From the NCBI GenBank assembly GCA_036172665.1, contig CM069877.1, positions 11,552,501-11,616,500 of the forward strand: a stretch of 64,000 bases of DNA. The letters run 5' to 3'. Shown here piece by piece: positions 40,208 through 49,890 of the stretch. Position numbers and translations under genes: made by a program. The notes under the pieces are model-generated. The model saw nothing but the letters and a program-made list of their open reading frames with translations, was not told where the DNA came from and ran no database searches. Every line of letters begins with the position of its first letter. Positions within the stretch are counted from its first letter, which is position 1. This stretch comes from Prosopocoilus inquinatus. Taxonomy: Eukaryota; Arthropoda; Insecta; Coleoptera; Lucanidae.

Positions 40208-40559
40208 TGTACCAATTTTAGTTTCCATTATTTATAGTTTTGAATCATCACAGAATACACCTATATTCTATTTCTGTACTGTCGTAGCCAAAAAAAAAAA
40301 GAAAAATAGACACATTTTTTGACGTGAATTTAATAATGCTAACTGGCTGGGTTGCTATAATTTCGAACAGACACTACGGAGGACAGGCAATAATAAATAA
40401 TTAATAAAGGTCATTTATTTCATTTCAAAGACTCATATTAACTGGATAAGACATAAGAAGACAATACTGGAAAATGGATTTATACTTAAAAAAAAAATTT
40501 AATTTGTCAGTTATCACTAAGGGACGGAATTATATATTTTGTTCGGTTTATTTCGAACG
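40208..40559. repeat. Truncated fourth IDS unit (3' flank and half MITE only)
   Basis: It aligns with the 3' flanks of the other units, including the first arm of the palindromic MITE (40523-40559, GACGGAATTATATATTTTG to TTTCGAACG). It then breaks into unrelated sequence, and no IDS coding sequence follows. Confidence 0.8.
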
Positions 40560-40957
40560 CCTGTTATCCAACAATCTTCACAGTTTTCAGTAGTATTGAC
40601 TTTGAAATAAACGCATCAAACATACATGACATAACTAACAAATTAACCGACATAACCACATATTTTCGTTCTGATTACTAATGCGCATGCTGAGTGTTTT
40701 ATCGCCGGGTTTTTGAGACCGGCAATTTTGTTGCACTCCGAGTGTTTCAAGAGCGTAATTTATGAACGCTGGAACAAGTAACTCGTTAGACAAGAGTGTG
40801 TATTTACCAACGACTTTTGTGTAAATGTTCGCTCAGAGCGTCGCTCGAGTGTTATTTATGAACGCACTCCAGCTGACGTAACTATAGGTTGTTTCGCCCG
40901 GGCGTTTGCATCCAATTGGGAACGCAGCCCAGCAGTCGATCACGTTATTTAGGGAAA
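40560..40957. other. Non-coding spacer
   Basis: No gene seen. It is slightly more GC-rich than the surroundings, with several near-repeats of GAGTGTTTTATCG / GAGTGTTATTTATGAACGC. Confidence 0.45.
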
Positions 40958-41600
40958 TAGGGTACATAACAATAATATAAGACTATTAATTAAAGCTCTC
41001 TAATCGAGACTATAGTCAATAACACACGCGAAAACACCAAATTTGTACGCTGTTTCTATTTATTATTCTCTTAAATTAATAAATAAAATCGAAAATATTC
41101 AAATGTAAATCACGTGGTTTCGAAACGCTTCCCATTCGTTGTGACGTCAGTGTTCATACATTGTCCTTGACGTTTATGTTGTATGCAGACCCTTGTCAAA
41201 TAGTTTGAATGTTTCCTCTTAATATGTGCTGAAAAATCTAGTTTTAATTTAAGCAACAATTACGAAGTGAATATCTTAAAGAAATTATTATATTTTTTTA
41301 CTTTGTTGGTGAGAAATTTGTGGTGGAAACGGGAACTTCTCGCCATTGAGAAGTAAGGTTGGTAACACTAAATTTTGTGAAACGCTTATAAATAATTCAT
41401 TCGGAGTTCTTGCACAGGTATTTTTACATTATAGCACAGCACAAAACTGATAACATGTTTTACTATTTATTGTAATAAGTTTTATGTGTTCGTATTGATA
41501 TTCACTTATTAGGATTTGACAAGATATGAACACTGACGTCACACGGTCAGAATGTGCGTTTTCGCGGGAATTTAATCAATTCAAATGTTCATGTACCCTA
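40958..41600. mobile_element. TIR element, copy 1 (ends TAGGGTACAT)
   Basis: 643 bp, with ends TAGGGTACAT and ATGTACCCTA. It is over 90% alike by eye to the interior of 55500-56247. No transposase. The right end lies about 260 bp upstream of the SQOR start codon. No target duplication was identified. Confidence 0.8.
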
Positions 41601-41858
41601 CTACAAATATTCAGACTTTTTGCGAGCGCCTATTGGCTACCCTGCTAAGTTGGCTGTCATGCGTTTTACCCACCAAATCTATTTGAACGTTCAGCTCGTA
41701 CACAAATACTTTTTACAAGAAGAAAATGCCGATTTTACTTTCGTTTATAATTGTATAAAGCGAAACCGTCGTTTGCAGAAGCAACCACCTTTGAACCGCT
41801 TGTTTGACAAGCAATAAACGTCAGCGTTCTTCATTCCTTCCATTTTTCTCAAAGCGAC

Positions 41859-43518
41859 ATGAGCTTCGCATTCCCATTCCCATTCCCATTCCCATTCCGG
41901 CGTTATTTCTCCACCAGCAAAACTTTATACAAGCGACACTGGTAAGCATTTCCACCCCCTTACCTTTATTTCATTAAACAACGAACGCTTTTTCAGTTGC
42001 AAGCTGCTCGTGGTCGGTGGTGGTACAGGTGGTTGCAGCGTCTCGGCAAGGTTCGCAAAGAAGCTCTGCAAGAACGAAATCATCGTCCTCGAGCCGTGCG
42101 ATATACACTACAACCAGGGAATGTTCACCCTGGTCGGTGGGGGTTTGAAGAAATTAAGGGACGCTTGCAAACCAATGATTCAAGTCCTGCACCACAACGT
42201 TACCTGGTTTAAGGACGCGGTCGACGTGTTCTGCCCCCAGTCGAACATGGTCATCACCAAGAACGACGATTGCATCGAATACGACTTCATGCTGATCGCG
42301 ATGGGGCTTAAATTAAACTTCGACGAGGTGAATTTCTCGTTTTGTTATTATTATTTGCTAGCGAGAACGATCCAAGGATAAAAAAAAAGAGAATGATCCG
42401 GATAAGTTTGTTAGTATCGATTTCAGGTTTGTAACTTAAGGGAGGCTTTAGATAACTATAACAACGTAACCACGATACACTCCCCCGAGTACGTGCAAAA
42501 GACTTTCAAATCACTGAGGCAGTTCGTTTCTGGGAATGCGCTTTTCACGCACCCTTTCAGCCCCAGCAAATGCCCGGCCGCTTCCTTGATTGTTTGTTTC
42601 TTGGCGGAGCATTACTTTCGCAAGGTAACTAATTGATCATCTGTTTGATTCAAATGAAGATTAATTGAGGAGCACGTTTGGGTTTTCAGGAAGAAAAGCG
42701 GTGCGATGCACAGATACAGTTCGCTTCGGGTTTCCGAACGGTGTTTCCCGAGCAGAAATATGCCAAGTCGTTGATGGAATTGGCAAAACGTCGCCACATC
42801 GACATGTACATGTGCACGAACCTAATCGAGGTCATCCCGGATGAACAAAAGGCAGTCTTCGAGTGCCTCGAAGTTCCAGGCAAACAAATGTGCCTCGACG
42901 TGAGTTGCCTTCCGGTTCATGCATCGCACCCGCTCCCCTCTTTTGTTAATAGTATTCTTTACTGCATGTCACTCCACATATGGGCCCCCCCGACGAGTTA
43001 AAGAACTGCACTGAAATCACCAACAGAGATGGCTTCGTTGACGTGCACCCCGACACTCTTCAGCACAAGAAGTTTCCAAACGTTTTTGCAATCGGTGATT
43101 GCGCAGGAACTAAAAATATAAAAACTGCGAGTGCAATCGGTACATGTTTTGCTTTTTATTTTACTGACTGAAGTACAAGTGAAAGTTCTCTCGTCACATC
43201 AATTTTATTGTAGCTGCTCAAGCTCCTGTCGTCTACAGAAATTTATCGGCCTGTTTCGAAGGTGAGGAGCTGAAATCTAAATACAACGGATACTCCGGGT
43301 GCCCGTACCTTACGAGTTATAGCACCGGAATACTAGCCGAGATTGGTTACAATAATAAACCGCTGGAGACGTTTCCGTTCAAACAAGACCACGAAAACTC
43401 GTTTGTGTATTATTTAACGAGGGACATTTTACCTCAAATGTATTGGAGTTGTATGCTCAACGGAAGATGGGATGGCCCGGAGAGATATCGAAAGATTCTA
43501 CACTTCAAATTTACATGA
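41859..43518 (+). CDS. SQOR: Sulfide:quinone oxidoreductase, mitochondrial
   Basis: Six exons, 41859-41941, 41997-42327, 42427-42624, 42690-42899, 42953-43139 and 43214-43518, give 437 aa. SQOR is the inner-membrane flavoprotein that oxidises H2S, passing electrons to ubiquinone and the sulfane sulfur to an acceptor. Visible features: an Arg/Ser-rich presequence containing a Phe-Pro repeat (FPFPFPFPF); the FAD-binding glycine motif LLVVGGGTGGCS; HYNQGMFTLVGGG; the two redox cysteines in SPSKCPAAS and GYSGCPYLTSY; LLHVTPHMGPPDELK; and the second FAD contact FPNVFAIGDC. It ends LHFKFT. AATAAA lies about 30 nt after the stop. Exon 5's acceptor was placed from the conserved LLHVTP stretch. A partial second set of exons follows. 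Confidence 0.92.
41873..41908 (+). repeat. Coding microsatellite (CCATTC)n in the SQOR presequence
   Basis: About five hexamer units in frame encode alternating Phe-Pro. Length changes by unit would add or remove one Phe-Pro pair without shifting the frame. Confidence 0.85.
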
Positions 43519-43702
43519 ACAGTTGTGTATCGAATATCTTAAAAAAATAAACGCTTTGTTTAAGTGCAATGAATTAATGTAATGAATTAGAAAGTATGAC
43601 AGGAGATTTGAAACTGTCACATTAATGTGTAAATCATCTTATCTGGATGCATTCTCTTCTTCTTCTTATCCTCTTACTAATCTCATTTTTTTTCCCTTAC
43701 AG

Positions 43703-46700
43703 GTTTCCAATTTACAAGAAGCCCTGGATTATTATCCAAATGTAACCACGATATACTCTCCGCGCTATGTGGAAAAGACATTCGAAGCGATCACTCGATG
43801 CAGAAGTGGAAATGCGTTCTTCACACATCCGACAGGTCAAGTCAAGTGTCTTGCCGCCTCACAAAAAATATGCTACCTCGCTGAAGACTTCTTCCGAAAG
43901 GTATGTTTTTTATTATAAACTGTATATTCAAATAAATTTTGGATTAGATAGGCCGCGACTTTTTCAAAAGTTGAATAACTATTATTTCATATTTGCCGCT
44001 TTTTTAGAAAATAGTTTCTTCATATTGGCTAGATGGCGCGATTTATTTTTTAGCCCAAGGTTGGTAAAACTGTTATTGCGTGTAGAGGGTTGCCTCGTTC
44101 CCATTTAATATGCAGCTTGAAATTTCCTCCCCGCAAAAGTAACTCGTGACGTCACACAAAATGTCTATCCATCACAGTGAAGTAAACAGAGTGACTTTTA
44201 ATCTGTTTCCTAAAGCTTAATCTAATTTACTAAAAATGGAATCAATTCTATGGTCTTGTTGATCAAATAATGCAAAAATCTCGTTAATATGCCCAATGGA
44301 ATTTATCACGTGACGTGACGTGACTTAACGAGATACGCATCCTCTGTCCCCTCCATGATCAAAGCAACCTTCTAATACACAGTCCAGTTCTACCAACCTT
44401 GTTTTAGCCTTCTTTACGGTACTGTCTTATCTATATTAGTATTGTCTATGATACTGAGTGCAACAGTCTAGCTAAAAAAAGTCTCAGACTGAATACAACA
44501 GTCTCTAGCCAAAAAAAAGTGTGGTAAAAATTTGTTTAAACAACCCAGCTGTTAAATAAGGAAATCTTTACATTTTCATGATATACGTTACTCACTGTTA
44601 CGCGATTCCAACGGGAAGACAACCAACTCAAGAATGAACGACCGCGGAAACCTTCAAGTTAATTTTATTTACAATTAAAAAAAAAATTAGAAATATGAAT
44701 TGTAAAACTCCAAACAATCTCAAGGTCAATCCAACCCAAGTAAACTTAAAAAAAATAGAAATTAGAATTAAAGAAAACTATACCTATCTCAAGGTCAACC
44801 CAATCCAAGTGAACTTCAAAAAATTAATTAGAAATTAGAATTAAAAAAAAAACAAAACTAACAAATCAATTCTAGACTCTGTCAAGGTCAACCCAATTGA
44901 GTTCAACACAGATACTCAAGATTTAAATTAGATAATTGAGCCAACCCAACCTAAATATGCCTGAGTTACTTATTTAAATAAATAAATAAATAAATCCAAC
45001 TTGACTCAAGGTCTGAATTCTGAACTGAACTCGGCCAATACTGAAAAACCAAGAAAAAATGGAAATGAAGTTCAGTCTATTTCAAGGTCAATCCATTCTA
45101 AATCTAAAGTTGAAGAATTTTCGATTTGAAAATTTTAAAAATTGAAAATCAAGTCTAATACATTTCAAGGCCAAACCAATTGAACTATACCAAAGGGCAA
45201 CATAAGGTAAAAAATTTGAGAAAAAAGTCCAGCCTACCTCAAGGTCAGCCAAATCTGAGTGAATTCTGAAATTTTCTCAAGGTCAAACCAACTGAACTCT
45301 GAACTTTTCTCAACTATTCTGATAATGGAAAATTCAGATTCAATAATAATTAGTTAAGCCTAAAGGCTAAGCCTTTTCAAGGATAGTCCAACACGAGAAA
45401 ATAATTTTGAAAAAATGAAAAGTCGGCCTATCCCACGGTCAACCAAATTTATACCATAACTGAACTCAACCTAAAATAAGCCCAATCTGATCATAAAAAA
45501 TTAAGATACGATAACAACTAATTTCAAGGTCAGCCCAATACGAGAAAATAATTTTGAAAAAATTAAAAAACAAAATCGGGCTACCTCCAGGTCAATCAGA
45601 TCTATACCTTAACTGAACTCGACCTAAAATAAACCCTTTTTTTTTATAAAATCGAAAAGAAAACATTTAAACAAAGCCAGAAATTTAATAAAAAAAAGAC
45701 TTTAAGGGTGCAGTATTATAGGCAACCATACAAACTGATATGTTCATCAGGCTGTCTGTAATCAGATTTTTCTTCTTTGCAAGTCAAAACAAGAATCAAG
45801 GTCAACTCAACCCAAGTGAATTCAAGCATAACCAAACTCCCCCCCCCCCCTCTCGCAGTTGATTGACATTATTTTGTTAAAACAGAATTACAGACACAAC
45901 TGCATCGATGTCAGATCAAAAAAAAAATCATTTGAAGAAGCCACAAGTTTAACAAAAATGTTCTTAAGGCGTTCGGTATAGGCAACCATACAAACGACTT
46001 CGTGTTCAACAGGCTGTCTCTACTCAGACTACTTTTTCTTTGCAAATCGAAACAAGGACGTCTGCCTAACCCAAGTGAATTCAAGCATAACCCAAACCCC
46101 CTCCCCCCTCCCGCAGTTGATTGACATTATTTTTTTAAAAACAGAATTACAGACGCAACTGCATCGATGTCAGATAAAAAAAAATTTATTTGATAAAGCC
46201 AGAAGTTTAACAAAAATGCTCTTCAGGCGTTCAGTATAGGCAACCATACAAACGACTTCGTGTTCAACAGGCTGCCTGTACTCAGACTACTTTTTCTTTG
46301 CAAATCGAAACAAGGACGTCTGCCTAACCCAAGTGAATTCAAGCATAACCCGAACCCCCTCTCCCCCTCCTCTCGCAGTTGATTGATATTATTTTTTAAA
46401 AACAGAATTACAGACGCAATTGCATCGATGTTAGATCAAAAAAAAATCATTTGCAAAAGCCAGAAGTTTAACAAAAACGTTCTTAAGGCGTTCAGTATAG
46501 GCAACCATACAAACGACTTCGTGTTCATCAGGTTGCCTGTACTCGGACTACTTTTTGTTTGCAAATCGAAACAAGAACGTCAGCATAACCTGAGTGAATT
46601 CAAGCATAACCCAACTCCCCCCTCCCCCCCTCCCGCAGTTGATTGACATTATTTTTTTAAAACAGAATTACAGACGCAACTGCATCGATGTCAGATCAAA

Positions 46701-47940
46701 AAAAAATTCATTTGATAAAGCCAGAAGTTTAACAAAAATGCTCTTCAGGCGTTCAGTATAGGCAACCATACAAACGACTTCGTGTTCATTAGGCTGTCTG
46801 TACTCGGACTACTTTTTCTTTGCAAATAGAAACAAGAAGGTCAGCCTAGCCCAAGTGAATTCAAGCATAACCCAAACCCTCTCCCCCCGCTCTCGCAGTT
46901 GATTGACATTATTTTGTTAAAACAGAATTACAGACGCAACTGCATCGATGTCAGATCAAAAAACAAATCATTTGAAAAAGCCAGAAGTTTAACAAAAATG
47001 TTCTTAAGGCGTTCAGTATAGGCAACCATACAAACAACTGTGTTCATCAGGCTGCCTGTACTCAGACTACTTTTTCTTTGCAAAACAAAACAAGAAGGTC
47101 AGCCTAACCCAAACGAATTCAAGCATAACCCAACTCCCCCGCAGATGATTCAGAATTATTATTTTTTTTTTAAATAGAATTACAGACGCAATTGCATCGA
47201 TGTCAGATATATCACACCACACCAAACCATGTTTCCGGTCGAAACATACAACGATGCACTGGTGAGGATCACAAACCAGCGAAACATCTACGTGTGGAGA
47301 CGCATGAATCTGATTCGGGTGGTCCCCCTTGAGAACGTCGCTGTTTTCGATTGCCTCGACGAACCAGGCTCTCACATTTGCCTCGAAGTAAGCACAGTTC
47401 CATCTCCATCCCTTGTTTTATATTTCAGATTCAATTTTATAGTACTCGCTGCTTCATGTAACGCCCCCGATGAGTCCCCCTGCTGAATTGAAGAAGAGCT
47501 GCAGCGAGTTGGTTGACTCGAAGGGGTTCGTTAAAGTGAACCCGTTCACATTGCAACACGAAAACTTCCCGAATGTCTTCGCAGTCGGTGATTGTGGCAG
47601 CCCGAGGAATTCAAAAACGACGAGCGCAATCAGCGTGCAATCGCCTGTCGTCTTCAGAAATATCATGGCGTGCATGGAAGGTAAAAGCCCCCCGATGAAC
47701 TACTGCGGGTACTCGGCTTGCCCCATCATTACCAGCTACGGCAAAGGGATTTTAGCTGAGCTCGATTACTCTTACGAGCCTGCAGAGACGTTTCTGTGCA
47801 GGCAAGATGTAGAAAGGGCTTTCGTGTATTATTTAAAGAAAGATGTCCTGCCCCAGGTGTACTGGAGACTGTTGATGAAGGGCCGATGGAATGGACCTGA
47901 AGTCTTACGCAGTACCTTACGATTAGAATTCCTACAGTAA
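43703..47940 (+). CDS. Second set of SQOR 3' exons, N-terminal exons missing
   Basis: Three exons, 43703-43900, 47178-47387 and 47443-47940, match SQOR exons 3, 4 and 5+6. The first two are exactly 198 and 210 nt, as in the upstream gene, in the same phase; in the last, the intron between exons 5 and 6 is gone. The encoded parts keep both redox cysteines (GQVKCLAAS and GYSACPIITSY), LLHVTPPMSPPAELK and FPNVFAVGDC. The sequence has diverged substantially from the first set, yet stays open, which suggests selection. No exon 1-2 equivalent lies between 43519 and 43703. It is either an orphan 3' half of a tandem duplicate or an alternative cassette spliced to the shared exons 1-2 (this would give 439 aa in frame). 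Confidence 0.8.
43901..45659. repeat. Long intron part with degenerate TCAAGGTCA-rich repeats
   Basis: From about 44660 to 45810 the phrase CAAGGTCAACCCAA recurs in degenerate form every 60-150 bp, with TGAACT/GTGAATTC satellites. I count about eight exact TCAAGGTCA plus one TCAAGGCCA. It looks like a decayed tandem array of the downstream satellite. No coding potential. The earlier part (43901-44600) shows nothing. Confidence 0.65.
45660..47217. repeat. Six-unit ~260-bp tandem array containing copies of an exon start
   Basis: Each unit contains TTAAGGCGTTCAGTATAGGC, a hairpin with GGCTGCCTGTACT, CAAGTGAATTCAAGCATAACC, a C-rich tract ending TCGCAG, TTGATTGACATTATTTT, then AAACAG followed by a copy of the first 31 nt of the exon at 47178. 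Copies of that exon start lie at about 45886, 46145, 46406, 46666 and 46926 (spacing 259-261), then the real exon at 47178. Units differ by a few percent. Confidence 0.88.
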
Positions 47941-47967
47941 ATTTAATTTTTTTATTCGGATTAGAAG

Positions 47968-48568
47968 TTACATTCTGAAGGTTTTGTCGACTTGCAGGGC
48001 ATACTCGACGAACCTAAAAATCAATAATTAATTGTTATTATTATTATAATACTCATTACTATTTACTTGGTGTTTTCAGAGGAGGGTTTAAAATAGCTGT
48101 GCCTAGGTCTGTACCATGCGTCATCCTTCAAGGCATCGTCTGACGTCCACCATCCAATATCCATGGAGGTTAAGCCCGGATATTTGTACATGTCGAGGGG
48201 GCCTTCGACGAATCACTTACTTAATAGGGGTGCCTCAACGGTGTGTGGCTTTCGTTGGACTTACCGACCGGTTTAAAACATCCTTTCTTCCTCATCTTGT
48301 CCAGTCTGGAGTGCGATCCGTAGCCATACCCGTCTATCCTCTTGATGTAGACGTCCAATTCCGATATTAAATTGTAAAAGGGCTTATTTGCTTGGCCTGG
48401 AAAAATACCGTCGTCATTCTCGTACTGCCTGGAGGTCTCGACTTAGTCACCTCGGGCCTCTAGCTCACGTAGTTCCAGCGGACGTTTCGGCTCTTCGTAG
48501 TCACTGCGCATCATGTCTTTGAAATGGTCGCTGGGGCCAAAGCTCGACATGCCAAACCATTCTACCAT
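47968..48568 (-). CDS. Small protein resembling sperm/axonemal microtubule inner proteins
   Basis: Four exons on the minus strand, 48568-48451, 48396-48265, 48202-48067 and 48013-47968, give 432 nt, 143 aa. The introns are 54 to 62 nt with GT/AG ends and consistent phase. It begins MVEWFGMSSFGPSDHFKDMM, continues KPFYNLISELDVYIKRIDGY, and ends GWWTSDDALKDDAWYRPRH...SENTKFVEYALQVDKTFRM. The order WW, Trp-x-RPRH, S..T+F and a final DKTF resembles, from memory, vertebrate TEX49/SPMIP8-type sperm microtubule inner proteins; the middle recalls CFAP90. Either would place it in axonemal doublets. The family name is uncertain, but frame continuity across four exons supports a real gene. It is convergent with the SQOR exons, with stop codons about 27 bp apart. 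Confidence 0.7.
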
Positions 48569-48649
48569 TTTGAATAATGATTTTGTGTTTCGGTGCAAAA
48601 GGAAATTGATTAATGGTTGTTGTCAGATGGGGCACAGCCTTCTCGTTTT

Positions 48650-48870
48650 GTAACAATTAATTTAAATCACTTTATTTTCACTGAATATAATTCCCTAATT
48701 TTTTCCAGACTTTAAATTCAACAAACAATTAATTTTATTCATTTTATTTTCACTGATTATAATTCCCTAATTTTTTCCAAACTTTAAAATCAACAAACAA
48801 TTAATTTTAATCACTTTATTTTCACTGATTATAATTCCCTGATTTTCCCCAGATTTTAAAATCAACAAAC
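48650..48870. repeat. Three tandem ~75-bp repeats
   Basis: The unit around TTTTCACTGATTATAATTCCC and TCAACAAACAATTAATTTTA recurs three times with minor changes. Non-coding. Confidence 0.75.
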
Positions 48871-48879
48871 TTATACTTT

Positions 48880-49890
48880 CGACTGCAGTTTTTTTCTAAT
48901 TTTCACATGTTAAATAATTTTTCCTTGATTTCAGAGCAGAAATAATAGGTGTACAAATATTTGTATTTTTTTTTATTATCGGTGTATTTTGGAGCAGATT
49001 TTTGAATTACATAGAAAAATTATAAGCGATTAATTTTAATAACAAGTCTGATTGTTCAAATAAGAAAAAAAATAGACCTTTCAAGAAACAAGAAGTCTTA
49101 GTATAGGCAACCCGCTGTACACAGCCGCTTGTATGATTGCCTACATGGAAGATCCCCATAACATTTTCCTTTTTTGTTAAAAATGTAATAAACTCTTCCC
49201 CTAATTAACTTAAATTACGTAATACTTAAAAATTTTCCAGTTTTCCAATTAATATCAATGATTTTTGCAGCAGGCAAATAAATCCTCCGACGTTTAATTC
49301 TTTTCTCAATTCCCTGACTTTTCCCAGAATGACGTGCAACATGAAAAGCGCGTTTTTTTTTTTTTTTTTAGAACCGACAGAGAAGCAGTTTTTCTAATTT
49401 TCACATGTTAAATAATTTTTTCCTGATTCCAGAACAGAAATAATAGGTGTACAAAAATTTGTATTTTTTTTATTATCCCGTGTATTGTGGAGTAAATTGT
49501 CGAATTACATTAAAAAAATTATAAGCGATTAATTTTAATAACAAGTCTGATGATGATTCAAAAAAGAAAGAAAAAAAAAGGTCTATCAAGAAACAAGAAG
49601 TCTTACTATAGGCAACCCGCTGTACGCAGCCGCTTGTATGATTGCCTACATCGAAGATCCCAATGACATATTCCTTTTTTGTTAAAAATGTAATAAACTC
49701 TTCCCCTAATTAACTTAAATTATGTAATACTTAAAAATTTTCCAGTTTTCCAATTAATTTCACTGATTTTTGCAGCAGGCAAATAAATTCTCCGACGTTT
49801 AATTCTTTTCTCAATTCCCTGATTTTTCCCTGAATGACGTGCAACATGAAAAACGCGTTTTTTTTTTCTTCTTTAGAACCGACAGAGAAG
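48880..49890. repeat. Two tandem ~502-bp repeats with the GGCAACC hairpin core
   Basis: Sequence from GCAGTTTTTTTCTAATTTTC at about 48884 recurs at about 49386, and runs on through AATAATAGGTGTACAAA, TATAGGCAACCCGCTGTAC (49104, 49607), GATTGCCTACAT and GAACCGACAGAGAAG. Non-coding. The core pairs GGCAACC with GATTGCC. Confidence 0.8.

Noticed and set aside
47183..47187. TTACAG at 47180-47185 as the acceptor of the second SQOR exon 4
   Set aside because: Splicing there puts the exon out of frame and gives a stop; the upstream AAATAG (exon from 47178) restores frame and the exact 210-nt length.
45660..47217. Regularly spaced repeats considered as a CRISPR-like array
   Set aside because: Units are ~260 bp and repeated along their whole length without short repeat/unique spacer alternation, in an animal intron; it is a satellite.
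48116..48370. 84-codon + strand ORF
   Set aside because: It lies opposite the four-exon minus-strand gene, which has splice-consistent frames and family-like motifs.
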